Position numbers and translations under genes: made by a program | Assembly (NCBI GenBank): GCA_020638655.1 | Contig: JACKIC010000002.1 | Coordinates: 434,001-498,000, forward strand | Origin: Planctomycetota bacterium | GTDB taxonomy: Bacteria > Planctomycetota > UBA1135 > UBA2386 | Reading direction: 5' to 3' | Length of the DNA: 64,000 nt | Part shown: positions 25,855 to 34,631 of the stretch, piece by piece | Position numbering within the stretch: position 1 is the first letter of the stretch | Layout: every line of letters begins with the position of its first letter | The notes under the pieces: generated by a model | What the model was told of the DNA's origin: nothing | Database searches by the model: none | Seen by the model: the letters and a program-made list of their open reading frames with translations, nothing else

Positions 25855-27273
25855 CTACTCGCTGGCCAACCGTTCGCGCTGCTGGCCCAGTCGCCAGCGC
25901 AGCACCGTCAACAGCGCCACCGCGACCGCGAACAGTCCGAGCACCAATCCCCACCACAGCCCCGCGGGCCCGACGTCCAGGCCGTAGCCGAGCCAGACTC
26001 CGAGCGGCAGACCGAGCACCCAGAAGCCGACGAAGTTGGCGAGCAGCGGCGAGCGCAGATCGCCGAGGCCACGCAGGCAGCCGATCGAGACCACCTGCAG
26101 GCCGTCGCCGATCTGGAACACGCCGGCGATCGGGATCAGCGCGGCGGCGATCGCGATCACGGGCGGGTGGTCGCTCAGCGAGCCCGCGAGCCGTTCGGGC
26201 AGCAGCAGGAACAGCAGCATGAAGCCGCTCATCACCGTGACCGCCGCCACCAGCGCCGCCTTGCAGGCGCGGCCCACCGCGGCGGGGTCGCCGCGGCCGA
26301 CGGCCCAGCCGACGCGCACCGACGCGGCGATGCCGAGGCCGAGCGGCACCATGAAGCTCAGCGACGCGAGCTGCAGTGCGATCTGATGGCCCGCGAGACG
26401 CGGACCCTGGCCGCCGACCTCACCGGCGAGCGCGTCGAGGTGGCCGATGCACAGCGCCGTCGCCGCGAACACGCCGATCTCGAGCACGAACTGCGCGCCG
26501 ATCGGCATGCCCAGGCAGAACAACTTCCACAGCGGCCGCAGCGCGAAGGCCTCGGCGCGCAGCTGCGGATCGCGCAGCGCGCGCAGCGGCGGCAGCAGGT
26601 CGCCGCGCGCGAACCACAGCAGGCCGAGGAACATGAGCCAGCGACACGCGACCGTCGCGATCGCCGCGCCGGTGGCGCCGAGCTCCGGCATGCCGAACTC
26701 GCCGAAGATCAGCAGCCAGTCGAGCAGCGCGTTGAGCACGTTGCCGGCGGCGATCGTCCACAGCTGTGGCGCCAGCCGCGCGTGCGCCGACAGGTGGCTG
26801 CGCAGCACCGAGTACCACAAGAACGGCAACACGCCGAGCGCCTGCAGGCGCGCATAGCCGGCGGCGGTGGGGATCAGTTCGGCGGGTTGCCCGGCGAGCT
26901 CGAGCCACAGCCCCGCGGGCAACAGCAAGAGGGCGGTGGGGACCGACAGCAGCAGGCCGAGCAGCGCGCCCCGCCCCAGCAGCCGCGGCACCGCGCGCCG
27001 GTCGCGCGCGCCGACCGCCTGCGACAGCAGGGGGTCGAGCGCGGTGACCACCCCCATGCAGAACACCAGGGTCACCCAGGCGATGGTGTTGCCCAGGGCC
27101 ATCGCGGGCAGCGAGGCCTGGTCGTGCCGGCCGAGCATCGCCACGTCGGTGAAGTTCAATGCGGTGGTGCCGAACTGCACCAGGGCGATCGGCGCGCCGA
27201 GCCGCAGCAGCTGGCGCAACTCGTCGAAGAACGAGCGGCTCGGCGTCTGGCTGGGGTCGTGGGCGGCGTCCAT
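25855..27273 (-). CDS. MATE-family multidrug/toxin efflux protein
   Basis: Twelve-helix cation-antiport exporter, 472 residues. Conserved MATE features include LGAPIALVQFGTTALNFTDVAMLG at the start (seen as LGAP and TDVAMLG), VLNALLDWLLIFG in helix 6 and the second-half repeat LGMPIGAQFVLEIGVFA. NorM-like subgroup is likely. I used the ATG at 27273; the in-frame upstream codons are Arg-rich. Its stop is 7 bp from the convergent acr3 stop. Substrate cannot be told from sequence. Confidence 0.88.
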   Translation of the reverse strand: MDAAHDPSQTPSRSFFDELRQLLRLGAPIALVQFGTTALNFTDVAMLGRHDQASLPAMALGNTIAWVTLVFCMGVVTALDPLLSQAVGARDRRAVPRLLGRGALLGLLLSVPTALLLLPAGLWLELAGQPAELIPTAAGYARLQALGVLPFLWYSVLRSHLSAHARLAPQLWTIAAGNVLNALLDWLLIFGEFGMPELGATGAAIATVACRWLMFLGLLWFARGDLLPPLRALRDPQLRAEAFALRPLWKLFCLGMPIGAQFVLEIGVFAATALCIGHLDALAGEVGGQGPRLAGHQIALQLASLSFMVPLGLGIAASVRVGWAVGRGDPAAVGRACKAALVAAVTVMSGFMLLFLLLPERLAGSLSDHPPVIAIAAALIPIAGVFQIGDGLQVVSIGCLRGLGDLRSPLLANFVGFWVLGLPLGVWLGYGLDVGPAGLWWGLVLGLFAVAVALLTVLRWRLGQQRERLASE

Positions 27274-27601
27274 GGGGGCCGAGCACTGTTCCGCTGACCG
27301 CCGGCGATGCAAGCGCGGCGCGCCGTCAAAGCCGTTGGCGGCTCGGCGCATCGCCTGAGTGGCCTTCCGTGGGGCCGGGGATCGGCCGGGAGCGGGGTCT
27401 TGGGCGCTGGGGAAATCGGGAGAGTGCGCGGTCGCCGCGGTGCCATTGGCGGTTGCGGTGTGGACAAGTTCTGGAGAGTGCCGATCTTGTGGAGAAAGGG
27501 GTGGAGAGTCCCGGTCCGGTCGGGGCGGAGGTGATGTCCGACCGCACCAAAGCCAGCAGTCCCCTCTGCTGTCGATGTTCGGTATTTGTTAGCGTGTCGC
27601 G
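27274..27601. other. 328-bp intergenic region between MATE and dinB with a repeated 21/22-bp unit
   Basis: No gene is visible. The stretch holds the divergent promoters of the MATE and dinB genes. Two imperfect copies of a unit, 27459-27479 and 27488-27509, each begin TGTGGA and end TGGAGAGT, 29 to 30 bp apart. The bases just before dinB (27575-27600) are AT-richer than the surroundings. I could not identify a LexA box of the GAAC-N4-GTTC or CTG-N10-CAG type. Confidence 0.5.
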
Positions 27602-28858
27602 ATGGGCCGCCGCATCCTGCACGTCGACATCGATGCCTTCCTCGCGTCGCTCGAGCAGATCCGCGACCCGACCCTGGTCGGCAAGCCCGTGGTGGTCGGC
27701 ACCGGCGTGGTCGCGTCGCGGTCGTACGAGGCCAAGGCCCGCGGCGTGCAGACCGCGATGGCGCTCGCCGAGGCGAAACGGCGCTGCCCAGAGTTGATCG
27801 TCTGCGACGGCGACGCCCGGCTCGCCGAGCGCTACCGGCAGCGCGTCGCCGAGGTCCTGCGGCGGTTCTCGCCCGTGGTCGAGGTCTGCTCGCTCGACGA
27901 CTTCTACGCCGACCTGACCGGGGTGCCGCTGCGCATCGAGCAGGCGCTCGCCGACCCGACCGTGGCGCCCGGCGAGGCCTCGCTGCGGGCGCTGTGCGAG
28001 CAGGTGCGCGCGGCGGTGCGCGCCGAGACCGGGCTGTCGGTGGCGCAGGGACTCGGCGCGACGCGCACCGTGGCGCGCATGGCGACGACGCGCGCCAAAC
28101 CCGGCGGCATCTGCGAGGTGATGCCCGGCGAGGAGAGCGACTTCCTGGCCGGCTTCCCGGTCGAGGTGCTGCCCGGCGTCGGCCACCGCACCGCGGGCAT
28201 GCTGCAGCAGGTCGGCGTCACCACGGTCGCCGAACTGCGGGCGCTCGATCGCGAACTGCTGCGGCAGAGCTTCGGCGCGCGCGGCGACGACCTGTGGTTG
28301 CGCTGCCGCGGCCTCGACGAGACGCCGGTGAAGCTCACTCCGACGCTGCAGAGCATCTCGCGAGAGAGCTCGTTCGAGCCGCGGCACGACGCCGGCTCGC
28401 AGGAGCGCGCGTTCCTGCGCGGCATGCTCGCCTACCTGCTCGACCGCGCCGCCGCCGAATTGCGCACGCAGCGGCTGCTGGCGCGCACCGTGGTGGTGCG
28501 CGTGCGCCACGTCGATGGCGTGCAGGGCGAGAAGGCGCGCTCGTTGCGCGAGGCGACCGACCGCACCGACGTCTGCATGGCGCTCGCCGGCGAACTGCTC
28601 GACGAGCTGTTGACGCGGCGCGTCCTGGTGCGGCTGGTCGGCGTCACGCTGCGTTCGCTGAGCGCGGTCTCCGCGGCGCAGGGCCTGCTGTTCGGCGGCG
28701 AAGACCAGGCGAGGAAGAAGCTGTTCGCCGCGGTCGACGCGGTGCGCGCGCGCCACGGCTTCGGCTCGCTCGTGGTCGGCGAAGCCGCGGAGCTGCTCGG
28801 CAAGCTGCCGCAGGGCCGCCACGGTTTCCGGTTGCGCACGCCGTCGTTGACGAAGTGA
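27602..28858 (+). CDS. dinB: Y-family DNA polymerase (DinB) with leucine steric gate
   Basis: Translesion DNA polymerase of 418 residues. The first palm motif HVDIDAFLASLE gives metal ligand Asp9; the second reads CSLDDFYADLTG with Asp99 and Asp100 where most DinB proteins have Asp-Glu. The position of the steric gate, normally Phe or Tyr in DxDxFF or DxDxFY, is Leu14. A helix-hairpin-helix part (LPGVGHRTAGML) and the little-finger domain follow. There is no C-terminal QLxLF clamp motif; QGLLFGG near 355 could act as one. No imuA or dnaE2 partner is adjacent. Start ATG at 27602. Confidence 0.9.
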   Translation: MGRRILHVDIDAFLASLEQIRDPTLVGKPVVVGTGVVASRSYEAKARGVQTAMALAEAKRRCPELIVCDGDARLAERYRQRVAEVLRRFSPVVEVCSLDDFYADLTGVPLRIEQALADPTVAPGEASLRALCEQVRAAVRAETGLSVAQGLGATRTVARMATTRAKPGGICEVMPGEESDFLAGFPVEVLPGVGHRTAGMLQQVGVTTVAELRALDRELLRQSFGARGDDLWLRCRGLDETPVKLTPTLQSISRESSFEPRHDAGSQERAFLRGMLAYLLDRAAAELRTQRLLARTVVVRVRHVDGVQGEKARSLREATDRTDVCMALAGELLDELLTRRVLVRLVGVTLRSLSAVSAAQGLLFGGEDQARKKLFAAVDAVRARHGFGSLVVGEAAELLGKLPQGRHGFRLRTPSLTK

Positions 28859-28915
28859 GTGGTGTCGGCGCTACGCTTCGCCAGCCTCGCTCCGGCCGAT
28901 CCGGCCCTGCTCGCC

Positions 28916-29845
28916 ATGCACAGAACCATCCGATCGTTCGCTCTCGCGGCGCTCTGCACGTTGACGAGCCTGCCTGCACAGAATGCGGCGGCCCAGGACC
29001 CGGCGCGCGAGCGCCACGACGGCGTGCCGCGCGGCACGGTGACCGAGGGCGTTTGGCGCAGTGAGGTCTTCGCCGGCACGATCCGCCAGTACTGGGTCTA
29101 CGTACCCGCCCAGTACGACGGCGTGGCGCCCGCGGCGGTGATGGTGTTCCAGGACGGCCACGCCTACGTCGCCGAGAACGGCGATTTCCGCGTGCCGATC
29201 GTGTTCGACAACCTGATCGCGGCCGGCGAGATGCCCGTGACCGTCGGCGTCTTCGTCAACCCGGGGCACGTCAGCGAGAAGCTGCCCGACAAGCCGGGCT
29301 GGGCGGGCAAGCCGAACAACCGCAGCTTCGAGTACGACCGGCTCAGCGACCAGTACGTGCGCTTCTTGAACGACGAATTGCTGCCCGAGGTCGGGCGCAC
29401 GGTGAAGCTCACGCAGGACCCGCGGAATCGCGCGATCTGCGGCATCAGCTCGGGCGGCATCTGCGCGTTCACGGCGGCGTGGCAACGCCCCGACGTGTTC
29501 ACCAAGGTGCTCAGCCACGTCGGCAGCTTCACCGACATCGCGCACGGCGCGTCGCGGCTCGAGGGTGGGCACAACTACCCGTCGCTGATCCGCAAGACCA
29601 AGCAGCTCGACAAGGTGGTCAAGCCGCTGCGCGTGTTCCTGCAGGACGGCAGCCACGACCTCGACAACGAGCACGGCAACTGGTTCCTGGCCAACCAGCA
29701 GATGGCGGCGGCGCTGCGCTGGGCCGGCTACGACTACAAGGCCGAGTGGGGCGAAGGCGGCCACGACGGCAAACACGGCGGCGCGATCCTGCCCGACAGC
29801 CTGCGCTGGCTGTGGCGCGATTGGCGCGAACAGGAGGGACGATGA
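28916..29845 (+). CDS. Secreted esterase of the enterochelin/feruloyl esterase-like (esterase D) family
   Basis: Exported alpha/beta hydrolase of 309 residues. Signal peptide at 1-28 (SFALAALCTLTSLPAQ). The nucleophile elbow is GISSGG (about residue 180) with the segment MVFQDGHAYV before it, as in putative esterase family proteins; a late GGHDGKHGG supplies the candidate catalytic His. Natural substrate unknown; polysaccharide esters are plausible. It overlaps the next lipoprotein gene by ATGA. The ATG at 28916 gives a proper signal peptide. Confidence 0.8.
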   Translation: MHRTIRSFALAALCTLTSLPAQNAAAQDPARERHDGVPRGTVTEGVWRSEVFAGTIRQYWVYVPAQYDGVAPAAVMVFQDGHAYVAENGDFRVPIVFDNLIAAGEMPVTVGVFVNPGHVSEKLPDKPGWAGKPNNRSFEYDRLSDQYVRFLNDELLPEVGRTVKLTQDPRNRAICGISSGGICAFTAAWQRPDVFTKVLSHVGSFTDIAHGASRLEGGHNYPSLIRKTKQLDKVVKPLRVFLQDGSHDLDNEHGNWFLANQQMAAALRWAGYDYKAEWGEGGHDGKHGGAILPDSLRWLWRDWREQEGR

Positions 29846-30375
29846 ACATGCGATTCACGATCGGCTTCGGACTGCTGCTGCTCACCGGCTGCGCCACGGG
29901 CGCGCCTGCCGATTCCGGCCCGGCGCTCGACGTGCCGGTCTTCGCCGCAGACGATGCGCGCGTCGGCACCGCGGGTTTCGTCGGCCAGACGCTGCGCGTG
30001 CACCGCGAACAGGACGGCGTGCGTTACACGCTGATGCTGTTCCGCGTCGGTGACACGTGGACGCTGGGGGCGATGGTCAAGGGCGACTTCGCGGGTGAGG
30101 TGCGCTGGACGATCGACGGCCGCGGGCTGCGCATTCCGTTCACGACGAGCGCGCCCGCAGGCAAGAGCCAGGTCTACGCCGAACCGGGCGGCGCGAAGGT
30201 CGCCACGGCCGAGAACGCGAGCTTCCGCGGCACGGCGTGGACCAACGTCGAGATGCCGGCCGGCTGCATGCGCGACGGCAGTCACGTGCAGCTGCAGTTC
30301 GTGCCGGCGAACGGCGCTGCGATCGACTTGCCCGAGGCGGGCGGCGGCTACACGGTGCACCAGGTCGCGCGCTGA
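29842..30375 (+). CDS. Lipoprotein of unknown function
   Basis: A 177-residue protein beginning MNMRFTIGFGLLLLTGCATG, a clear lipoprotein signal with Cys at 17. The mature part is beta-rich (YTLMLFRVGDTWTLGAMV, QVYAEPGGAKV) and contains one further Cys. I recognise no family. Its start overlaps the stop of the esterase gene, so the two exported proteins probably work together or share regulation. A GGAGGG sequence 6 bases upstream serves as the ribosome binding site. Confidence 0.75.
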   Translation: MNMRFTIGFGLLLLTGCATGAPADSGPALDVPVFAADDARVGTAGFVGQTLRVHREQDGVRYTLMLFRVGDTWTLGAMVKGDFAGEVRWTIDGRGLRIPFTTSAPAGKSQVYAEPGGAKVATAENASFRGTAWTNVEMPAGCMRDGSHVQLQFVPANGAAIDLPEAGGGYTVHQVAR

Positions 30376-30387
30376 CGCGGGTCCATC

Positions 30388-31626
30388 ATGGCCAGTGACA
30401 AGAAGCCCGGTGTGCTCGCCCGTGCGCGGTTCCGCCGCCAGCCGGCGCCGGTGCAGTTCGCGTTCGGCGACCGCATCGACTTCGTCAACGGTGCGCACTG
30501 GGACGAGGTCACGGCGCACCGCGGGTCACTGCTGCGCCGCGACTACTTCCGCGCGCTCGAGACCGCGCTGCCCGACAACCTCGACGTGCGCTACGCGCTG
30601 CTCTACCAAGCGCAGCGGCCGGTCGCGGCGCTGGCGATGCAGCTCGTCGAGGTGGCGGGTGCGCGCCTTTCCAAGGCGCCCGACGAGCCGCGCAAGGGGC
30701 TGCGCGGGCTGGCGGCGCGCGGCGCGGCGGAGCTCGGCAAGCGGCTCAACCCGCGCGTGCTCGTGGTCGGCAACCTGTTGACCTACGGCAGCCACGGCAT
30801 CGCGATCCGGCCCGGCTGCGAACAGGACCCCGCGATCTGGCACGGCATCGGCGAGGCGGCGTATCGCGTGCGCCGCGCCGAGAAGCACGGCGGCAGCGCC
30901 GACTTCGTGCTGGTCAAGGACCTCTGCGCGCGCGAACTGCAGCACAGCGGCCTGCTGCGCGACCTCGGCTACCGGCCCGTGGAGACCGAGCCCAACATGG
31001 TGCTGTCGGTGCGCGACGGCTGGAGCAGCCACGACGACTACCTCGGCGCGCTCGTCGGCAAGTACCGCAAGAACGTGCGCAGTCGGGTGCTCGCGCCGAT
31101 CGAGGCGGCGGGCGTGCAGCGGGTGGCCATCGACGACGTCGCCGCGGTCGCGCCGCGACTGCACGAGCTCTACCTGGCCGTGCACGAGAACGCCGCGGTG
31201 CGGCCGGTGACGCTCGGCGCCGACTACTGGCCCGCGCTCGCGCGCGGCGCCGCCGGCCGCGTGCGCTTCGGCGCGCTGCGCCGCGGCGAGGCGCTGCTGG
31301 GGTTCGTGGTGACGCTGCGCGACGACGACGACACCGCGATCGCCTACCACATCGGCTTCGACCGGCAGGCCGCGCAGGAGCTGCCGCTGTACCTGCGGCT
31401 GCTGCACTGCTCGATCGCCGACGCGATCGAGATGGGGGCGCGGCGCGTGTCGTTCGGGCGCACGGCGCTCGAGCCCAAGGCGATGCTCGGCGCCAAACCC
31501 GAGCCGCTGCACGTCTGGGTGCGACACCGGCAGCCCGTGCTCAACAAGCTGATGCGCGGTCTGCTGGGCCGCGTGCACCACGACGAGGCGCCGGTGCGCA
31601 ACCCGTTCCCCGATGACGGGCAGTGA
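30388..31626 (+). CDS. FemAB-like GNAT acyltransferase (peptidogalycan type)
   Basis: A 412-residue protein with two GNAT-like halves, resembling the FemAB_like/BioF2 type N-acyltransferases. Indicative blocks are YRKNVRSRVL, LYLAVHENAAVRPVTLG and the C-terminal ADAIEMGARRVSFGRTALEPKAMLGA (read in parts), where FemAB_like members have a similar G-x-R-x-x-x-x-G pattern. The true substrate is unknown; members have been linked to cell wall or surface modification. It starts with ATG at 30388, 12 bp after the lipoprotein gene, on the same strand as esterase and lipoprotein. Confidence 0.68.
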   Translation: MASDKKPGVLARARFRRQPAPVQFAFGDRIDFVNGAHWDEVTAHRGSLLRRDYFRALETALPDNLDVRYALLYQAQRPVAALAMQLVEVAGARLSKAPDEPRKGLRGLAARGAAELGKRLNPRVLVVGNLLTYGSHGIAIRPGCEQDPAIWHGIGEAAYRVRRAEKHGGSADFVLVKDLCARELQHSGLLRDLGYRPVETEPNMVLSVRDGWSSHDDYLGALVGKYRKNVRSRVLAPIEAAGVQRVAIDDVAAVAPRLHELYLAVHENAAVRPVTLGADYWPALARGAAGRVRFGALRRGEALLGFVVTLRDDDDTAIAYHIGFDRQAAQELPLYLRLLHCSIADAIEMGARRVSFGRTALEPKAMLGAKPEPLHVWVRHRQPVLNKLMRGLLGRVHHDEAPVRNPFPDDGQ

Positions 31627-31647
31627 CGGTGACTCAGCCGGTGACCC

Positions 31648-32415
31648 TCAGCCCGTGACGACGTCGAGCCAGGTCTGCGCCATCAGCGCCGCGCCCGCGG
31701 CCGACGGGTGCACACCGTCCTTGGCCCAGTGCTCGGGCGGTGCGTAGGCGATCGCCGCGTCGAACATCGCCTGGAACGGCACCCAGCGCGCGCGGTGGCG
31801 GTCGGCGACGTCGCGTGCCGCGGCGCGATAGTGGTCGAACTCGGGGAACCACGAGTCGTCGATCGCGCCGCAGCGCAGCACGAACGGTTCGCAGATCACC
31901 AGGCGCACGTCGGGCAGCGCCGCGCGCGTGCGCGTCAGCAGCGCGTCGTAGTCGCGCGCGTAGGTCGCGACGGTGCCGTCGTACTTGCCGTTCTTGGTGT
32001 GCCAGATGTCGTTGACGCCGATCAGGATGCTCAGCAGGTCGGGCTTCAGCTCGAGGCAGTCCTGCTGCCAGCGGTCGGCGAGCTGGAACACCTTGTTACC
32101 GCTGATGCCGCGGTTCCACACCTGCAGCTGCTCGGCTGGGTGGCCGACGAGCAGGCCCGCGGCGGCGAACCACGCGTAGCCGCCGCCGAGCGCGGCCTGC
32201 GCGTTGGCCTCGGCGGCGCGCTCGCGGCTGCGGCCCGCGTCGGTGATCGAGTCACCCTGGAACAACACCCGGTCGCCGGCGCGCAGCAGACCGGCGCCGG
32301 GGCCGGGGCTGCCCTGCGCTGCGGGGGAGGCGCAGGCGGCGAGGCCGAGGCCGCCGGCCGTGGCCAGGGACGCGCCGAGGAAGTCACGGCGAGAGGGGGT
32401 TTGGTCGTCGCGCAT
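31648..32415 (-). CDS. Tat-exported SGNH/GDSL lipase-esterase
   Basis: A 255-residue exported hydrolase. The twin-arginine signal SRRDFLGASL is followed by a lipobox-like LAACAS, so it may be a Tat lipoprotein. All four SGNH blocks are present: GDSIT (Ser), RGISGNK (Gly), GVND (Asn) and KDGVHPS (Asp-His). Similar enzymes deacetylate sugars or cleave short esters. It is convergent with the FemAB-like gene and divergent from the kelch-repeat gene. Confidence 0.87.
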   Translation of the reverse strand: MRDDQTPSRRDFLGASLATAGGLGLAACASPAAQGSPGPGAGLLRAGDRVLFQGDSITDAGRSRERAAEANAQAALGGGYAWFAAAGLLVGHPAEQLQVWNRGISGNKVFQLADRWQQDCLELKPDLLSILIGVNDIWHTKNGKYDGTVATYARDYDALLTRTRAALPDVRLVICEPFVLRCGAIDDSWFPEFDHYRAAARDVADRHRARWVPFQAMFDAAIAYAPPEHWAKDGVHPSAAGAALMAQTWLDVVTG

Positions 32416-32553
32416 CGGCCGCAGGATAGCTGCGCGGGGCCCAGCGAAGAACGGCTCATCCCGATCCGATGGGCCCCTCGCGCGGCAGGCGCGGTAGCAT
32501 GCGGCCTGCGCGGGTCACGGCGATCCGCGCCTCGCCACCTCGAGGAGCCTGCC

Positions 32554-34506
32554 ATGCATCGTCGTGTTCCTGCCGTCGGCGCCCTGTGCGCCGTTCTCTC
32601 CGCCCCGCTCGTCGCCCAGAACTGGGTGCAGCTGTTCCCGAACACCTCGCCGCCCGGGGTCGCCGGTCACGGCATGGCGTACGACTTCGTGAACGACCGC
32701 ACGGTGTCGTTCGGCGGCGGCACCGCCGCCGGCCGCGTCAGCGACACCTGGTTGTTCGACGGCGTCGACTGGAGCCAGGCGACGCCGGCGACCTCGCCGC
32801 CGCCGCGCGCCGCCCACCCGCTGGCCTACGACCTGGGCCGCGGGCGCGTGGTCCTGTTCGGCGGCATCGGCGTCGGCACCGGCGTGCTCAACGACACGTG
32901 GGAGTGGGACGGCGTCACCTGGACGCAGATGACGCCCGCGACCGTGCCGCCGGCGCGCCGGTCCATGCCTCTCGTCTACCACCCCGGGCGCGGCACCTGC
33001 GTGATGCACGGCGGCTACGGCACGGCGACGCTGAACGACACCTGGGAGTGGAACGGCGTCGACTGGGTGCAGATCGTCACCGCGAACTACCCGACGCCGC
33101 TGCGCTACGCCACCGACATGGCCTACGACCCGGTCGGCAACGGCCTGGTGCTGTTCAGCGGCTACCCGGGCAGCACCCAGGACACCTGGTACTTCGACAA
33201 CGTCGACTGGACCCAGCGCGTGACGACCAACGTGCCGCCGGGGCGCTACGACCACACGATGGTCACCGACCCGATCCGCAACCGCGTGGTGCTGTTCGGC
33301 GGTCAGGGCGCGGCCGACACGTGGGAGTTCGACGGCACCGATTGGAGCCCGAGCCCCGCGACGACGCTGCCGCCGGCGCGCGCCGACGACTACATGGTCT
33401 ACGACTGGGTGCGCGGTCAGGTGGTGATGTTCGGCGGCTCGTCGCGCGACGACACCTGGGCCTACCAGACGCCGGCGCAGCCCGGTTTCGCCGCGGCGAT
33501 CCCGTACGGCGAAGGCTGCCTCGACGAGGCCTCGGCGTCGGTCTACGAGCTGTTCGCGGCGAACAGCTTCGATCTGTCGAACACGACGCTGCAGTTCCTG
33601 CCGACCAACAACGGCTACGCGGTGCTGCAAGTGCCGCCGCAGTGGTTCACGCCGGTCGCGCCGAGCCTGGGGCTCACCGACGACTCGGTTTCCGCGGCGC
33701 TGCCGCTGGGCTTCACGCTCAACTATCCGGGCGGCAGCACCACCGACGTCTACGCGAGCAGCAACGGCTTCGTGCGCGCGCAGCCCGGCGGCAACAGCGA
33801 GTGCTGCAACGGCGACGCCGCGCTGCTGCTCGCCGGCCTGCCGCGATGGGCGGGCGTGTGGTGCGACCTCAACCCGAGCGCGGGCGGCACGACGCACTTC
33901 GACACCGACCCCGCCAACGGCGCTGCCTACGTGACGTTCCTCAACGTGCCCGAGTACGGGCAGACGGGCACGCAGACGTTCCAGGTGGCGTTCTTCAGCT
34001 CGGGCATCGTCGAGCTGCGCTTCCAGAACTGCGCCGCGTCCAACCACACGGTGCTGACCGGGTGGAGCCCGGGCGGCGGTGTCGGCGACCCCGGCTCGAT
34101 CGACCTGTCCGCGATCACCGCGCCGATCATCACCTCGCCCGACAAGGTCGCCCTGCGCCACCGCAGCGACCTGCGGCCCGTGCTCGGCAACACCCTGTCG
34201 CTGTCCACCTCGCCGCTGCCCGCGGGCACGATCCTCACCGCGACGCTGTTCGGACTCGCCGAGTTCAACCCGGGCATCGACCTGACCCCGCTGGGCATGC
34301 CGGGCTGCTACCAGTTCGCCTCGATCGACGCGACGCAGATCGCGCTGCCCGTCGGCAACGTCGCCAGCACGAACTTCAACGTGCCGAACCTCGCGGGGCT
34401 CGCCGGCGTGGAGATCAAGTCGCAGGGCGTGTCGCTGGTGCCGGGCATCAACGTCACGGGCGCCGTCACCTCGAACGGCCTGAAGATGACGATCGACGCC
34501 AACTGA
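32554..34506 (+). CDS. Secreted kelch-repeat protein with C-terminal beta module
   Basis: Exported 650-residue protein. Signal peptide MHRRVPAVGALCAVLSAPLVAQ. Residues about 25-310 hold six kelch-like repeats, each with a VLFGG-type strand and a DTW-(E/Y)-(W/F)-(D/N) turn (for example NDTWEWDGVTW), predicting a beta propeller. A middle beta domain (330-540) and the shared C-terminal module (GNTLSLSTSPLPAG to the end) follow. A good GAGGAG ribosome binding site lies about 8 bases before the ATG at 32554. Probably a surface adhesin or binding protein; no catalytic residues recognised. Confidence 0.82.
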   Translation: MHRRVPAVGALCAVLSAPLVAQNWVQLFPNTSPPGVAGHGMAYDFVNDRTVSFGGGTAAGRVSDTWLFDGVDWSQATPATSPPPRAAHPLAYDLGRGRVVLFGGIGVGTGVLNDTWEWDGVTWTQMTPATVPPARRSMPLVYHPGRGTCVMHGGYGTATLNDTWEWNGVDWVQIVTANYPTPLRYATDMAYDPVGNGLVLFSGYPGSTQDTWYFDNVDWTQRVTTNVPPGRYDHTMVTDPIRNRVVLFGGQGAADTWEFDGTDWSPSPATTLPPARADDYMVYDWVRGQVVMFGGSSRDDTWAYQTPAQPGFAAAIPYGEGCLDEASASVYELFAANSFDLSNTTLQFLPTNNGYAVLQVPPQWFTPVAPSLGLTDDSVSAALPLGFTLNYPGGSTTDVYASSNGFVRAQPGGNSECCNGDAALLLAGLPRWAGVWCDLNPSAGGTTHFDTDPANGAAYVTFLNVPEYGQTGTQTFQVAFFSSGIVELRFQNCAASNHTVLTGWSPGGGVGDPGSIDLSAITAPIITSPDKVALRHRSDLRPVLGNTLSLSTSPLPAGTILTATLFGLAEFNPGIDLTPLGMPGCYQFASIDATQIALPVGNVASTNFNVPNLAGLAGVEIKSQGVSLVPGINVTGAVTSNGLKMTIDAN

Positions 34507-34520
34507 CGCCGCATAGCCGT

Positions 34521-34548
34521 CCGGGCCGGCGCAGCAGCGCTGGCCCGG
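34521..34548 (+). terminator. GC-rich terminator-like hairpin after the kelch gene
   Basis: Arms 34521-34532 and 34537-34548 pair over 12 positions including one G-T pair, with an AGCA loop, 15 bp after the stop. There is no T-run behind it, so termination is plausible but unproven. Confidence 0.45.
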
Positions 34549-34631
34549 CGGACCGCGCGCGCGGGCGCGGCAAGACGAGAAGCCGCCTGCAGGTCCTCGC
34601 ATTCGCGCCGCCGAGCCGACATTCTGCGACC

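Noticed and set aside
27459..27496. DnaA-box cluster or replication origin (TGTGGACAA, TGTGGAGAA resemble TGTGGATAA)
   Set aside because: Each has a mismatch, there are only two, no AT-rich unwinding region is present and no dnaA, dnaN or gyr genes are nearby.
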